A stretch of DNA of 64,000 bases, from contig WHVA01000268.1 in assembly GCA_015179125.1 (NCBI GenBank), positions 1 to 64,000 of the forward strand, written 5' to 3'. The notes under the pieces were generated by a model. It had not been told where the DNA came from and ran no database searches. It saw only the letters and a program-made list of their open reading frames with translations. This stretch comes from Gautieria morchelliformis (taxonomy: Eukaryota > Basidiomycota > Agaricomycetes > Gomphales > Gomphaceae). The position numbers and the translations under genes were made by a program. Shown here one piece after another: positions 1 through 11,010 of the stretch (positions are counted from its first letter, which is position 1; the number at the start of each line of letters is the position of its first letter).

Positions 1-529
1 GCGGGGGTCTTGGGATGTAGAGGCTGACGCTGCATATGATTCCCTCGATCACAAGACCGTTTTCTATCGCTTCGTTGGCTGCAGCTTTGGTCTTGTAGCT
101 AATCATCAGTGGTCCTCGCTTGGTTCGCTCCCGGATTTCCGCGGCATTGAGCCAGGCTAGGTTAGCTATCTGTCGGTCCCCACATGCGCTGTGAGGGTTG
201 TCCAGCTCAAGACTACCTATAGCTGTGTCAAGATCGTCCGAGTCGGACCAGAAGTCGGCCGGCGCGTTGTGTGCGACTACTGCATATGCTCGTTGTGGTG
301 TCGTGGCCCCAGGGTCGACCAGCCTCACCCATTTGTCCGCGTGGGTCCTGGCTTTGTCGGCGTCCTCAGCGGTTTTGAACGTGAGTGTGACGTTCTCAGC
401 CGCAGACTTGGTTATCCCCCTAATAGACTGGGCTGCCGGGGGTGGGGTTAGACGGAGTAGACTATCCCCATGGCCATGACCAGTCCCTGCCTCAAACTCC
501 AGCGTCGACGAGTACAGCCGGTCCCATCA
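1..529 (-). pseudogene. LINE ORF1-like fragment, cut by window edge
   Basis: On the minus strand an open frame runs from just below a TGA near 530 to the window edge with no stop. It reads as an N-terminal charged and Ala-rich segment followed by a stretch containing the residues KRGPLMISYKTKAAANEAIE and then GLVIEGIICSVSLYIPRP. This layout (charged helix, then a 'G-x-L-x-I-x-Y-K-T, A-x-x-A-I-x-x-G-L-x-x-x-G' block) is what I recall just before the CCHC knuckle in fungal Tad/jockey-like LINE ORF1 proteins. The knuckle itself would lie outside the window. CpGs are well preserved here, unlike most other elements in the window, so this may be a younger copy. The family assignment is by pattern recognition and the upstream start is not visible. 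Confidence 0.55.
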
Positions 530-1741
530 ATTACTTTCCTCAGAGCAGCAGGCAAGCCAAGGCATCTCTTGCCCCATCACGACTATCCTTTCAGTCAAAG
601 CATATTGTCATTGGAAAAGAAGAGGAATATGAAATAGGAACTGTGGGTGGTAAAAAAAGACGTGGCTCGGAGGATATAGAATCGTTCAGCAAAGGCGAGC
701 TTGTTGTCATGAGTGGCAGCTGGTTGATGGTGCTGGGTTTGATCATCATTGCGCTAATGATCATCCTTGGAAAAATTGCACTGTAATTCACTGTGGGTCT
801 TGTCCCTTGTGAGTAGACCACATGTTGAATTGTTCTGCAGACTTGGGAGAATGCTGAGCATCAATGGGCATCAAGTTTCGTGTCGGATGTCTTTTTCACA
901 GGCCCTTGGAGAATATGAAGGAGGTGTCGCGAGACGAAGTACGGTATTGAGACATGATTTGGTCTCCCAGGAAGATTATGGGGGCATGAGGCGGATTCAA
1001 GACAGGTTGCAACGACGTCATTAGCTCGAGCCCTGGTGCCGAAGCCGTTCCGATTCCATCTCCGACTCTGCTTTCGGAAATGATTCCAAGTACTCATGTT
1101 GGGAGTTTGACCAAGCTTGGTAAAGGCGTACTTCGGGTGGAGACACATTGTTCCGCGGAACGATACTCTTGGCTTTTTGAACGGGACAGACACTTATATA
1201 TATAATAGGAAGACCGCTGTTGCTTGTGTGTAGCTCAGCTAGAACATTAATGGACATGTTACGGCAGTTCAGTTATTAGTCGATAATCGTTGCGTATATA
1301 TGACCTTTTAATCCAGGAAACTAGGCAGGCGGCACTGACGCCAGCCGCGGTACAGTACTAGCAGAAGCTATTTTGGTATCCCAGGGAAGTGAATCGGGTT
1401 AGATCTTGTGCAGGTGGTACCTGTGAAAATCATTTCGAATGGAGCGACGAGTATACTTAGGTATCATTCAACACTATTAGTAGAATTCGACATGTCACTC
1501 GATGAGTGGACTCCTGTTTGCCAACTCCCGACGGCCCCTATGGAAATTAATAAATGATAGGACTAATTTCTCTCCTAAAGAAACTGAACCCTGTCATCGA
1601 TAAGTAAGTACTAAGTATTCGTCTCTTTTCCGTCTCTTTTCAAGGAAGTAATAGTCAAACTCCGTCGGCAATACCCGCAACCCCCTTCTAACGCTCAGAC
1701 ATTTATTGGCTTCGTGTTCAAAGCCACCTTGGCCACCAGCT
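530..1741. other. Intergenic stretch without a supportable gene
   Basis: I see no frame here with a recognisable domain or a convincing exon chain. A short plus-strand frame ends at about 786 with a hydrophobic tail (residues LMVLGLIIIALMIILGKIAL), but it overlaps the LINE fragment and has no partner exon, so I do not call it. The last few hundred bases before 1742 are the likely promoter of the CAC2-like gene. Confidence 0.5.
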
Positions 1742-4328
1742 ATGCGCGTCCGCACGCTCGAGATACGCTGGCATGACCAGAAACCCATATCTACGTGCGA
1801 CTTCCAGCCTATATCTGCGTCGCGCAAGCCACGGGCTTCTCGAGAGCAGATAGGGAGCACGTCGTACAGACTTGCGACGGGTGGGGAGGACAATAACGTC
1901 AGGGTGAGTGGCTGTGGCTAGCCGCTGTACGCTTTATAGTTTATGGCTGTACTCTTTCCACTAGGTCTGGCTCGTCCGCCCGAATATCGTACCCCTCTCA
2001 GCCGCTGCAGGCTCTTCTTCCTCAGGTCTACCCCTGACGCCGCACCCACCACGCGTCGAATATCGCTCCACCCTGACCAAACACTCTGGCGCGGTGAATG
2101 TAGTGAGGTTCAGCCCAAATGGCACGTGTGTTTGATGACGATTTTGTTCGTTCGTGTGGCGCTGATGTATGTTCTGTTCTGTCCTTGTTAGGCGAACTCA
2201 TCGCGTCGGCTGGCGATGGTAAGGCTATGTCTTATTGACGTTTTCCTTTTAACGTCGCTTTACTTATACTACTCATGAATATGAAGATGGCATGATTATT
2301 ATTTGGGTGCAGACGGATCGTCCTGTGGCGGCTGCGTACGGGAGTGAGGGGGTGGCGGACGAGGACCCGGAGCATTGGAAGGTCCGCATATCCTTCCGGT
2401 GAGTGCACAGCACCTAGCCCGCGCGAGAGGCTAACCCGTCGACAGGTGTACAACCAATGAGATCTACGACCTCGCGTGGAGCCCGACGGGCGAGTACGTG
2501 ATCGCGGGCAGCACGGACAACGCGGCGCGCATCTTCAGCGTCGCGGACGGGACGTGCGTGCGGGAGCTCGCGGAGCATACGCATTACGTGCAGGGCGTCG
2601 CGTGGGACCCGATGAACGAGTTCATCGCCACCCAGAGTAGCGACCGCGCGGTGCACGTATATAGCGTGTCTACGAAGCAGGGTGCGTTGGAGACGCATGC
2701 GGTGGGGAGGAATATGCGGATGAATGTTCGGCATAGTAGGACGCCGAGCGCGAGTACGAGCGCGGGCCGCCCGCGTATAATGCGCCGCTCGTCGACCACG
2801 AGCGACGCGGAGTCCAGCATCAGTGAAGTGCAGCGGGAGGACGCGGGGCATGCGCCGCCGACGCCCGCGACGTCCATCGCGAGCACGCCGACGATGTTTC
2901 CGCCGCCTCAGGTAGAGAGGCCGTCGTCGCGCCGGTCGTCGTTCAGCGGGTCGAATGCGGCGGGCTCCCCTGCGCCTTCGAGCCACGGCCATTTCGGGCG
3001 CTCGCCCTCGCCGATGCCGCCTCTCCCCGCTATACGGCCGCAGTCGTCTGGCTCGTCGTCCTGGTCCTCCGTCAAGTTGTATGGAGACGAAAGCTTCACC
3101 AACTTCTTCCGGAGGCTGACGTTCAGCCCGGATGGCGCGATGTTGCTCACCCCTGCGGGCCAGTTTGAAGACCCGTCGGTTGTTCCCGGATCCTCGAGCC
3201 GCTCGTCATCAAAACAGCCGGAGTCCTCCCGTGGTCGAAAGCACTCGACAACGAACGAGGCTGACCCAGCTTCGTCCGTGTATATATACACCCGCGCCAA
3301 TTTTGCGCGTCCGCCTGTCGCTCAGCTTCCGGGACACAAAAAGCCTAGCGTCGCCGTGAAATTCTCGCCTGTGCTTTACGAACTGCGCCATGATTTGGCC
3401 GCTCAGACGCCTGGGCCGAAGCGGGTGACGATAGAGCGCGGGCAGGACTCTACTGTGGATGTGGATCTGGGGGCTGCGCCTGACATACCCGGCGACGCCG
3501 ATTCCACGATGTCCTCCACATCTGCGGCTAGGAAGACGCGGATTCCGACACCGACACCGAAGGGCGCACAATCTCCGCTTGCGATGCCGGTTCCCCATTT
3601 CCCGCCGCGCTCTCCGTCGTCACTCACGGAGCCGCTTCCGAATCCTGGCGCACCGCCGTCGACGGCAGCTGCAGCGGGGGTCTTCGCACTGCCGTATCGG
3701 ATGCTTTTTGCGATTGCGACGATGGACACGATCACAATCCACGACACGCAACAGGCCGGCCCTGTGTGCATGTTCACGAAGCTGCATTACGACGAGTTCA
3801 CGGATATGACGTGGTGCGTTTTACGTTTTTTTCGCCGTTGCTTGATACCGTGTATCGATTCTGGACGCTGCCAGGTCGCCCGACGGGCAGTGCTTGATGC
3901 TGTCCTCGCGGGACGGGTTTTGCACGATTATCGTGTTGGACGAGTATTTGCCGGCGTATCACACGCAGCAGCACACGCTGCAACTGCAGTCGCTCGCGCA
4001 TGCGATCGGGCCGCATCAGCAGCACGCCCCGACGCCTGGGACGGCGTCCGCGTCGTCTGCGGGGTATTCCGCGGGCGTGCCTGCGCATGCGCACTTGGGG
4101 CAAGGGCACGCGCACGCGCATTCTCAGACGCAGACTCGGAAGCGGAGCGAGCCGCCGGGTGTTTCGTCGAGCAGCGAGGAGAACGTTGCGAGAGGCGGCG
4201 CGCCGCAGACGCATAGGCCAGATGCGGACGGGGACGGGGGCGCGGACGGGGAGGGCGGGGATGTGCGGGAGCCGGCGAAGAAGAAGCGACGCGTCATGCT
4301 GACGCGGGTGGGAGACTTGGACTCGTGA
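1742..4328 (+). CDS. CAC2: Chromatin assembly factor 1 subunit p60/Cac2-like WD40 protein
   Basis: Six exons are proposed: 1742-1903, 1965-2121, 2192-2218, 2287-2398, 2446-3813 and 3875-4328. They sum to 2280 nt (759 aa) and stay in frame. The protein begins MRVRTLEIRWHDQKPISTCD and carries WD40 landmarks of the CAF-1 p60 family: LATGGEDNNVRVW, HSGAVNVVRFSPNGE, IASAGDDGMIIIW, EIYDLAWSPTGEYVIAGSTD, HYVQGVAWDPMNEFIATQSS and, late, LHYDEFTDMTWSPDGQCLML. CAF-1 deposits H3-H4 behind replication forks in the nucleus; p60 is its beta-propeller subunit. A long Ser/Pro-rich insert (about residues 230-560) separates the early repeats from the last ones. The C terminus has a basic NLS-like KKKRRV that also fits an Asf1-binding B-domain (RRxxLT). 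Intron 2 appears to be GC-AG. A partial copy lies at 9149-9659. Confidence 0.88.
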
Positions 4329-4617
4329 CGGGAGGCTCATTCTGGTGTAAGATGTTCGTTACTTACGTGGTCATACTTGAGTTGTTGGGATTTACGCGAT
4401 AGTATAGTACGAGTTATATTATAACCGAGCCTGGGTGTGGATTCGAGCAAGCATGCCGCGGCGGGGCGACCGTGTTTAAGTGGCACAGTCTTCGGACGTG
4501 CTGGCTCAGCCTGAATTCTGCACCTGCACCGACTGGTTATGAATGTCTGCTCCGGTCAAGCGCAGGCGCTAAAGCCTAACCGTTAACTTCGTGGCCTACC
4601 GAATCAACGGCTTTCTC

Positions 4618-5974
4618 ATGGCGCGGCTACCATCTAACGTTCAGTTTCAGGGGAGATGGGATCTCGACGGTGATGATCGCTACGCGACGCACTGGTGTGG
4701 TTCCTCATTGAGTTTTCAGACGACAAGTCGTTCCATCACACTTCAGCTTGGTAGCCTGACTGCATCGAGGAAAAACTATCATAATGTGCTCTGGCGTTTC
4801 GGCTCCCAGTCTGCTGTCACACGGACGTCGCTCGTGAAAGGCAAACGAGCAATGGTGCTGACACCGACACCGGCAGATGCGGGCGCAGGATCAACCCATG
4901 GCGGCGAGGTTCTTCTGGATGTAACAGTCATGCTCTGCGATTGGGGTGCCAAATTACAGATACTGGATATCACAGCTGTATGTTTCCTGGGGAATACTTA
5001 ATACGTTCTTATTCTAACTTATATTTTGTAAAGGCGGATGGGCGGCCCGTTCTTCCTCCAGCAGTGGGGTCCCCTGTTCGTCCCATGCTCTTCATCGGAG
5101 CTTCGCTCGTGTCTGGATTCTCTCCTCCATTCAGAGGCTTGGCCCTGCCCCATGGGAGCTTTCAAGCCTTTGGATCCGTTGTAGTCCGCACTCTACGTGC
5201 CCATGGGAAGGATGCTCGCCTCGAGATGGTTGCCTATCCAGGTACGGTACACGCACCCTCGATCCAGTACATAATATGTCAGCTTAGATGGTTACTTCAA
5301 CCACCTATATAGGTTTACGGCTCATGTCAACAGAGCACGACAAAGGTATGGAAGATATCTTTTGGGATGGTATGGATGGCGTGGGTGGATGGGAGCAGCG
5401 GTCGAAGGATCCGCCTGACGATATCTTCATTTGTATTGGTGCGTCGGTTCTTGTCACCTCTGACCATATAGGTAAGTGAGTGAACTTGGGTGTAGGATCA
5501 AATGACAGAGGATGGGGGGCGGACAAGGACGAGTTCATACAGACTTATCGGGCATTCCTGGTTCGCCTTAGAGATAGCTACCCAAACACCCTTAAACGTA
5601 TCCACGTCATTGTGAGCGCTACATCGCGGTCAAATTATGCCTGACAGTCTTCTCTGCTTGTAGTCGCCTTTCGGATTATTTAAGTACCCCTCCGAGCCAG
5701 AAGACCGTGTTGCTATCTTTGAGCCCGATGTTCAGCATATGGTCGAACTTCTTGCCGAATCATGGCGCCAATCGAATCCCGAAGGCGTGAAGCTCTTTCA
5801 CATTGCTACTGATGGTTGGATAGACAAGTCGCTAACTTGCGATGGTCTGCACCCTATCATGGAAGGTATGTTGAAAGCTGAGACCCTTATGAATTGCTGC
5901 AAATATCTGTCACAGGCCACGAGAAGATAGGTGCGAGATTAGTTGAATGCCTCGATGCTCGGGGTTTGGTATGA
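4618..5974 (+). CDS. SGNH/GDSL-type hydrolase (esterase-like)
   Basis: Six exons are proposed: 4618-4977, 5034-5241, 5313-5438, 5496-5611, 5664-5865 and 5916-5974. They sum to 1071 nt (356 aa) in frame, all with GT-AG introns. The N-terminal ~120 residues form a beta-rich region (begins MARLPSNVQFQGRWDLDGDD). The C-terminal part carries SGNH blocks: FIGASLVSG for the nucleophile Ser block, IGSNDRGWG for the G-x-N-D block, and CDGLHP for the Asp-x-x-His catalytic block. This N-domain plus SGNH order resembles two-domain fungal carbohydrate-esterase-like proteins. No signal peptide is evident, so location is open. It lies 289 bp downstream of the CAC2-like gene on the same strand. The first ATG in frame after an upstream stop was chosen. 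Substrate cannot be inferred. Confidence 0.8.
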
Positions 5975-6640
5975 GATATACGACATGGCATCCTGATATG
6001 TTTGCCAATCCCGAGCTAACTTCACACGTCTACGAGGACTTCTCTACATAGTTGCTTCTCCCAGCTCAGTCTTCACCCAGAAACAACTTTAGTGATCCCT
6101 TTTTTTAAGCAGTGACAGATTTAAAGTTGGAGAGAGTCGGGGACTGGGGCGGCAGCCGCCACCGCTACGATACATAGTCTGCAGCGTAACTTCTCTTTTT
6201 TCACAGCCTTGCAATCAATCGTGCTCCTGAACATGTCTTCCTCCCCAACGAAAGAGACTTTCAAGACTTCCGTCGCAAAATCGCCCACCGCCCCCAAAAT
6301 AGTAGCCCTTCCGGCCTCTCACTGTCACAGCTGCCTAACATGACCAGGCTGTGCGCTAGTGGGTGACGGGTAGGGCAACGACGTCTGAGGGGACGGCTGG
6401 GTCCGCGAGGAGGTGGGAAGACTGGGGGGCGCGAGAGGCGGCCCCCGCAGCTGCGCTGTCCACTGCTGGATGGCGGAGTGGGACGGCGAGTTGTCGGTGA
6501 CTGACTGGGTGAGGAAGTGAGGAGGACTGGGGTGGGGAGGGGGTGCTCTGCGCGGTGCTCCGTGCGGGGACGTTTGGGCGGACGCGGGTCAGTGAGAGAG
6601 AGGCGCGTGGGGGAGTTTGCGGAAGCTGATCAGTGAGTGG
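5975..6640. other. Intergenic, with a possible truncated first exon at 6233-6343
   Basis: After the esterase stop there is a pyrimidine-rich leader and a 36-codon frame at 6233-6343 beginning MSSSPTKETFKTSVAKSPTA. Its context (CT-rich leader, then ATG) looks like a fungal gene start, but no continuing exon is recognisable and it could be the 5' remnant of a displaced gene. From 6350 to 6640 the plus strand is very G-rich; the minus-strand frame there is low-complexity Pro/Ser and I do not call it. Confidence 0.25.
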
Positions 6641-6679
6641 GTGCATCGGAAGACCCCGAGGACACAATGCCCAATCGGA

Positions 6680-7190
6680 GTTCATCGAGGCGCAAATTCA
6701 CGTGAGTCGATGGTCCATCCCTCGAGTCAAGGCGTTCCAACGCTCTGCTGGATCGTACAGCGAGTTGCCGAGCCGAGCCGAGCCGAGGCACCATGCGTGC
6801 AACAAGATCCATGTTATCTGACTTGTGTCATGACTGATTTATGTTGGCACTGTTCAATTCATTATCCCCCGATGGCTGGCATCAAGTCGCCGGACTTGAT
6901 CATCCGGGAGTTGATGTCACTCCTCAAGGTGTCCCCGGTCCCGGACATATTGAGGAACGACATCGAGTGGGAACAGATGGTATCGATGTTGAACGCTTGA
7001 GGGCTGACAACCATCGGGCCTCGACGTAACTTATATCTTCCCGCTGCCCACTCCATCTGATCAGAATCAATGGCATCACATGAGGCCACACAAGCCCAAA
7101 CATCGAACATGCTTTACATCATACTGTCGTCTAGTTTTGTGTTCATAGGTTGCCATTGCACCAAGCCTGGATATCACAAGTCCCGGCTTC
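6680..7190. repeat. Segment shared with the right end of the window
   Basis: Bases 6680-6830 align with 58945-59075 (shared GGCACCAT, GCAACAAGATCCA and flanking words), and 6880-7190 align with 63150-64000 apart from a 586-bp foldback insertion there. The left copies are CpG-rich (a GCCGAGCCGAGCCGAG run) while the right copies read CTGAGCCAAGG at the same place, so the right copies are decayed. The original sequence could be a copia-type LTR: the 58945 copy follows a copia-like pol end and polypurine tract. No coding potential is visible. Confidence 0.55.
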
Positions 7191-8705
7191 GCATGCGTTG
7201 GCGTGAACACGATTTTTACTCCTCCATAGTACTAGGCTGAGATACGTGCGGTGGTTTGACCGAGGAAGACTCCAACGGCTGACGTGCTTCAGAATAAATT
7301 GTGAATCAATGCCTTGTCAGTTCATTCACGATGTATCTCTGAGTTCAGCCCCATTACAGATGACCTCTCGCACTCGCCTGAAACGCAAGGAATTGGACGA
7401 CGTTCTAGGAGGAGAACAACAGGCAGAGCCGGCCGTGATTCATTAGTAGGCGTTATCGACAGACGTACAGGAGGCAAGGTACAGTATGCATATCGCTGTC
7501 AGCGATATGAAGCAACTTCAAGCCCAAGGGGATCCCCCGGAATGACTCTCTCTAGTAAAGTAAGTATAACACTTGATTGAATTGAATTGTGCAGAGGAAA
7601 AATTAGCTATCGTCTCTGTAGACAACGCCTCCTCCTGAAAATACAACATTTTGCGCCTAGCCTGGTACTTGGAAAATCGGTCTTTGATGGGCGTTGTTCG
7701 GCACCCAGGGCAGCAGGTGGCTTGAATCGATGTTTATCGATCCCTCCCACTTACGCTTGGAGAATCTGTGGAAGTATATCATCTGGATGCGTCTTCAAAT
7801 CCTGACCCTCTTGCCAAGCCGCGTTGCCGTGTCGAGCATGAATCTGGCGGGCAGTATGGGGAAGGAGCGCGTGACCCGCCACGACGCACGCTGCTGTACT
7901 CACAGGCTGGGTATCGTCAGATATAATCCTCTGCACGTCTCCTCTGTGATTCGGTCACTTGGATTTCAAGAGGCAGTATCCCCTCGCCTCTCTTACCACT
8001 GATGATAAGAGGCGGGGGGAAACTGCCTCTTGAAATCCAAGTGACCGAATCACAGAGGGTCGCATCTCCGACCGGACGTGGATATCGAGAACGTCCTAGG
8101 CATAGGAAATGGCATTATGATTGGACGGTCTGGCGGTAACTACGTCGGTGGGATTGTACCATGGCATGGCAGGGTCAAGAATAGCTGACAAGGACACTTT
8201 CCAATGCCTGCTACTCTCATCTGATGGGCCGCACCATTCTGGTGTAGTTTTGAGTGCCCTGAGACCTTATCCTGTGTCATCAATGGAGTTCCACTGCAGC
8301 TGAGATGACACACCTATTTGGCTGCTGCCCTCTTGATTGTATCGCCGCGTGGTGGCCACTACATTGCTGTGCTGGTCGCGCGGTAGTAGGACGTCCGGAG
8401 GACTAGCTGTGCCGGATACTTTCCCTATCCCAGACCGTTTTCGACGTTTACTTCGGCCTTCCCTACACCTGGATAACCCCGTCCTTGTGAAGTGTTCGCC
8501 GACGTCCTGCGCAAGCGCATCTTCAAGCTTCAGCGGGCCCTCATTCGACATGGTATCAAACTTACGATTTAAAATGCGGTGCGTTCCCTGAGCGGGAAGT
8601 CTCTTTCCCTTTGCGACCGTGGCCAGGCATGTTTCCTGACGATGCACTGGACTTTGCTTCAGGTGTTTCGCTGTGGGAAAGAACGACGTAAGTCAATGAA
8701 TTGTC
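7191..8705. pseudogene. Remnant of unrecognised host gene sequence
   Basis: Several short frames look exon-like but do not join into a gene I recognise. At 7362-7446 a frame begins MTSRTRLKRKELDDVLGGEQ. Around 7690-7800 a frame contains RWLESMFIDPSHLRLENLWK. Around 8430 a frame contains QTVFDVYFGLPYTWITPSL. Parts of 8240-8480 recur inverted at about 61770-62010. Codon use is CpG-rich and resembles the host genes, so this may be a broken or duplicated gene rather than a transposon. No function is proposed. Confidence 0.3.
7941..8058. repeat. Perfect 37-bp inverted repeat (hairpin)
   Basis: The arm at 7941-7977 (starting CCTCTGTGATTCGGTCACTT) is exactly reverse-complementary to 8022-8058. The spacer also pairs imperfectly (CGCCTCTCTTA against TAAGAGGCGG), so the whole 118 bp can fold. 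No target duplication is obvious at its edges. Confidence 0.9.
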
Positions 8706-8771
8706 GAAGGCTCAGATTGTCTGTCTGTTTTTCGTGACCGTCATGAAAACAGACAGACAATCTGAGCCTTC
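8706..8771. repeat. Perfect 26-bp inverted repeat (hairpin)
   Basis: The arm at 8706-8731 (GAAGGCTCAGATTGTCTGTC...) is exactly reverse-complementary to 8746-8771, with a 14-nt spacer. It is too long for chance and resembles a snap-back duplication. Confidence 0.9.
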
Positions 8772-9148
8772 ATACTTCGAAATGGTCGCCATGGAGGATG
8801 ACCAAGAGTAGTTGTGATTTGGGTGCATTACAGTGCAAGTTGCGGGTGGGTTCTTGTTGGGTGGCGAAATTATCTTCGGTTCCAGTCCAGTGTATTCGAC
8901 GACCTTGCTGAAAAGCTGCGACACAACCCCCTTACATGAGGCCACGCACGCGCAAAACTTATACAAGACGGTATCGTCGTCGTCATTTAGCGGCGAGATA
9001 GCACGGCCCTCTTGGCGGTACATCTACTTTAAGGTAGGAGCGACTCAGAGAGTGTATCAATTAGAGTGCTCGAAAGGAAAGGTGGGACTAATAATATTTA
9101 CGAGACTCAAGCACAAGTATCGGATTTATAAGTTCAACACATTCCTTT
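8772..9148. other. Unassigned sequence left of the CAC2 duplicate
   Basis: A frame from about 8833 runs into the duplicated CAC2 segment, but its upstream part has no recognisable domain or splice structure. I see nothing else supportable here. Confidence 0.4.
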
Positions 9149-9659
9149 TGCATGTTCACGAAGCTGCATTACAGTACGACGAGTTCACGGATACGACGTG
9201 GTGCGTTTCCGTTTCACTGTTCCTTCTACCGCATGTGATCGTTTATCGTGTATCGATGCTTCCAGGTCGCCCGACGGGCAATGCTTGTCCTCGCGGGTCG
9301 GATATCTGGACGATTATCATGTTGGACGGGTATTTACCGGCGTACCACACGCAGCAGCACAGGCAGCAGTTGCAGTCCCTCGCGCACGCGATTGGGCCGC
9401 ATCAGTAGCACGCCCCTGCCCCTGGGACGTCGTCCGCATCGTCTACGGGCTATTCCGCAGGCGTGCCTGCGCATGCGCACTCTCAGACACAGACTCGGAA
9501 GCGGAGCGAGCCGCCGGGTGTTCGTCGAGCAGCGAGGAGAACGTTGCGAGGGGCGGCGCGCCGCACACGCAGAGGCCGGACGGGGACGGGGGTGTGCGGG
9601 AGCCGGCGAAGAAGAAGCGACGCGTCATGCTGACGCGTGTGGGAGACTTGGACTCGTGA
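9149..9659 (+). pseudogene. Truncated duplicate of the CAC2 3' end
   Basis: This segment copies the end of the CAC2-like gene from CMFTKLHYDEFTD through intron 5 and exon 6 to the same stop. Differences include an in-frame TAG at 9406-9408 (after IGPHQ), small deletions and frame changes in the His/Ala-rich tail. The terminal KKKRRVMLTRVGDLDS is retained. No WD40 propeller precedes it, so it cannot make a functional p60. Similarity remains high even in intron and intergenic DNA, which points to a fairly recent segmental duplication. Confidence 0.85.
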
Positions 9660-9986
9660 CGAGGGGCTCATTCTGGTGTAAGATGTTCGTTACTTACGTG
9701 GTCATACGTGACTTGTTGGGATTTACGCGATAGCATAGTACGAGTTATATTATCACCGAGCCTGGGTGTGGATTCGAGCAAGCATGCCGCGGCGGGGCGA
9801 CCGTGTTAAGTGGCACAGTCTTCGGACGTGCGGGCTCAGCCCGAATGTGCAACTGCACCGACTGGTTATGAATGTCTGCTTCGGCCAAGCGCAGGCGCTA
9901 AAGCCTAACCGTTAACTTCGTGGCCTACCGAATCAACGGCTTTCTCATGGCGCGGCTACCATCTAACGTTCAGTTTCAGGGGAGTT
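9149..9986 (+). repeat. Direct segmental duplication of about 3768-4656
   Basis: The copy includes the CAC2 3' end, the intergenic region and the first codons of the esterase (MARLPSNVQFQG). It ends abruptly at 9986, where the original continues GATGGGATC and the copy continues into LTR-C sequence. The right edge is therefore a junction with an LTR, suggesting that later insertion or recombination cut the copy. Confidence 0.88.
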
Positions 9987-9987
9987 C

Positions 9988-10303
9988 CAGTCTTGGCTTC
10001 AGTTCTGACCCGAGGTCCGGATCTGACCTGAGCACATCCCGAGGGGCAGGCTGAGTTACCAGAACCTTTGGTTTCAGGAATTGTCCCAGAATGGAACCAA
10101 GGTTGTGGGTTGAAATGTGTGTGTTAAGTGAGTGCTGCGGAGGCGCAGACATGTGTCAGGAAGGGAGCGGGCATCCCTGACATCGATCAGGGGCATGAGG
10201 TATATAGGTAGTGTGCTGGCAGCGGGGGTCCTCAGCCTTTTCCTCTTTGGATACTCCTCGCCAAGCCATGTGAGTCTGCTGTCTAGGGAGAGTTGCCCTC
10301 ACA
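9988..10303 (+). mobile_element. LTR-C, plus orientation, 5' end truncated
   Basis: This matches the reverse complement of LTR-C copies at 44963-45270, 45985-46390 and 53864-54251. It has a TATA box at about 10200 (GGTATATAGG), and its end GTTGCCCTCACA fits the family terminus TTGCCCTTACA. The first ~30 bp of the LTR are missing at the junction with the CAC2 duplicate. A short leader and the gag start codon follow. Confidence 0.7.
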
Positions 10304-11010
10304 TCAGGAAAAGCTCTTCTCCAAGGACTGGTGGTTGGGCCATGCAGTAAAGCCATAGGCAATTTCAGCATCAGGGATTCCAAGTTGGATTTCAGAACAC
10401 CATCCAAGCATACCACACACCCCACATCTCTTCCTTCAAAGTCATTCCTTCAGCCTTGGGGTCATCCCTTAGTATCCCTTCAAATCTTGTGATGATGGAT
10501 CAGTCTGAATGGATCCAGAATCTTAATATTTCACATTCAATTGATGCCCAAAATGGTAGAAAGATATCTTTGTGATATTCTACAACATCAGCATGTTTGT
10601 GCCCATCCATGTACATGCCATGTGGTGCCTTTCCATATCAGTAGTTCATGGCATGTCCATGGCATTCATCCAATGATGTGCAGTGTGCTCACTTGAAATT
10701 TCTTTTTGATCTTGAGCTGAGACCTGATGTAAATGAGTGATCTCAGGGTCTTTGTCTGGGTGCACGATTGCCAGGGCATCTGCCCATCCCACGACCATCC
10801 AATGTTTGTGGGTGATGGGTGCCCAAGTGACAACCCCAACTCTGCCGAAGGATGGTGTGGCCCCAATGGACACAGACCACACACACCAAAGCAGCTGCCC
10901 CTTGGTAACTTGCTACCAATGCCACAAGTCCAGTCACTATTCCCAAGAGTGCCCCCAGGCCTTTGATGTTTGAACCATGACCCTCAAAGAGAAGCTGGAA
11001 ATGGTCCCGG
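10304..11010 (+). pseudogene. Gypsy C leader, gag start and gag zinc knuckle fragment
   Basis: The leader at 10304-10494 matches the inverse of 45800-45984. A gag start MDQSEWIQN occurs at 10495 and matches the MDQSEQIWSIEEE start on the minus strand at 44931. After unrelated-looking DNA, 10840-10975 encodes CYQCHKSSHYSQECPQAFD, a C-x2-C-x4-H-x4-C knuckle, preceded by PMDTD, the counterpart of the PMDVD motif common in basidiomycete gypsy Gag. The middle of gag is absent, so the fragments are rearranged. Confidence 0.6.

Noticed and set aside
2414..4340. Long Arg/Pro-rich minus-strand frames (192 and 180 aa)
   Set aside because: They are antisense shadows of CAC2 exons in GC-rich DNA, with no domain, and the plus strand has a coherent WD40 gene.
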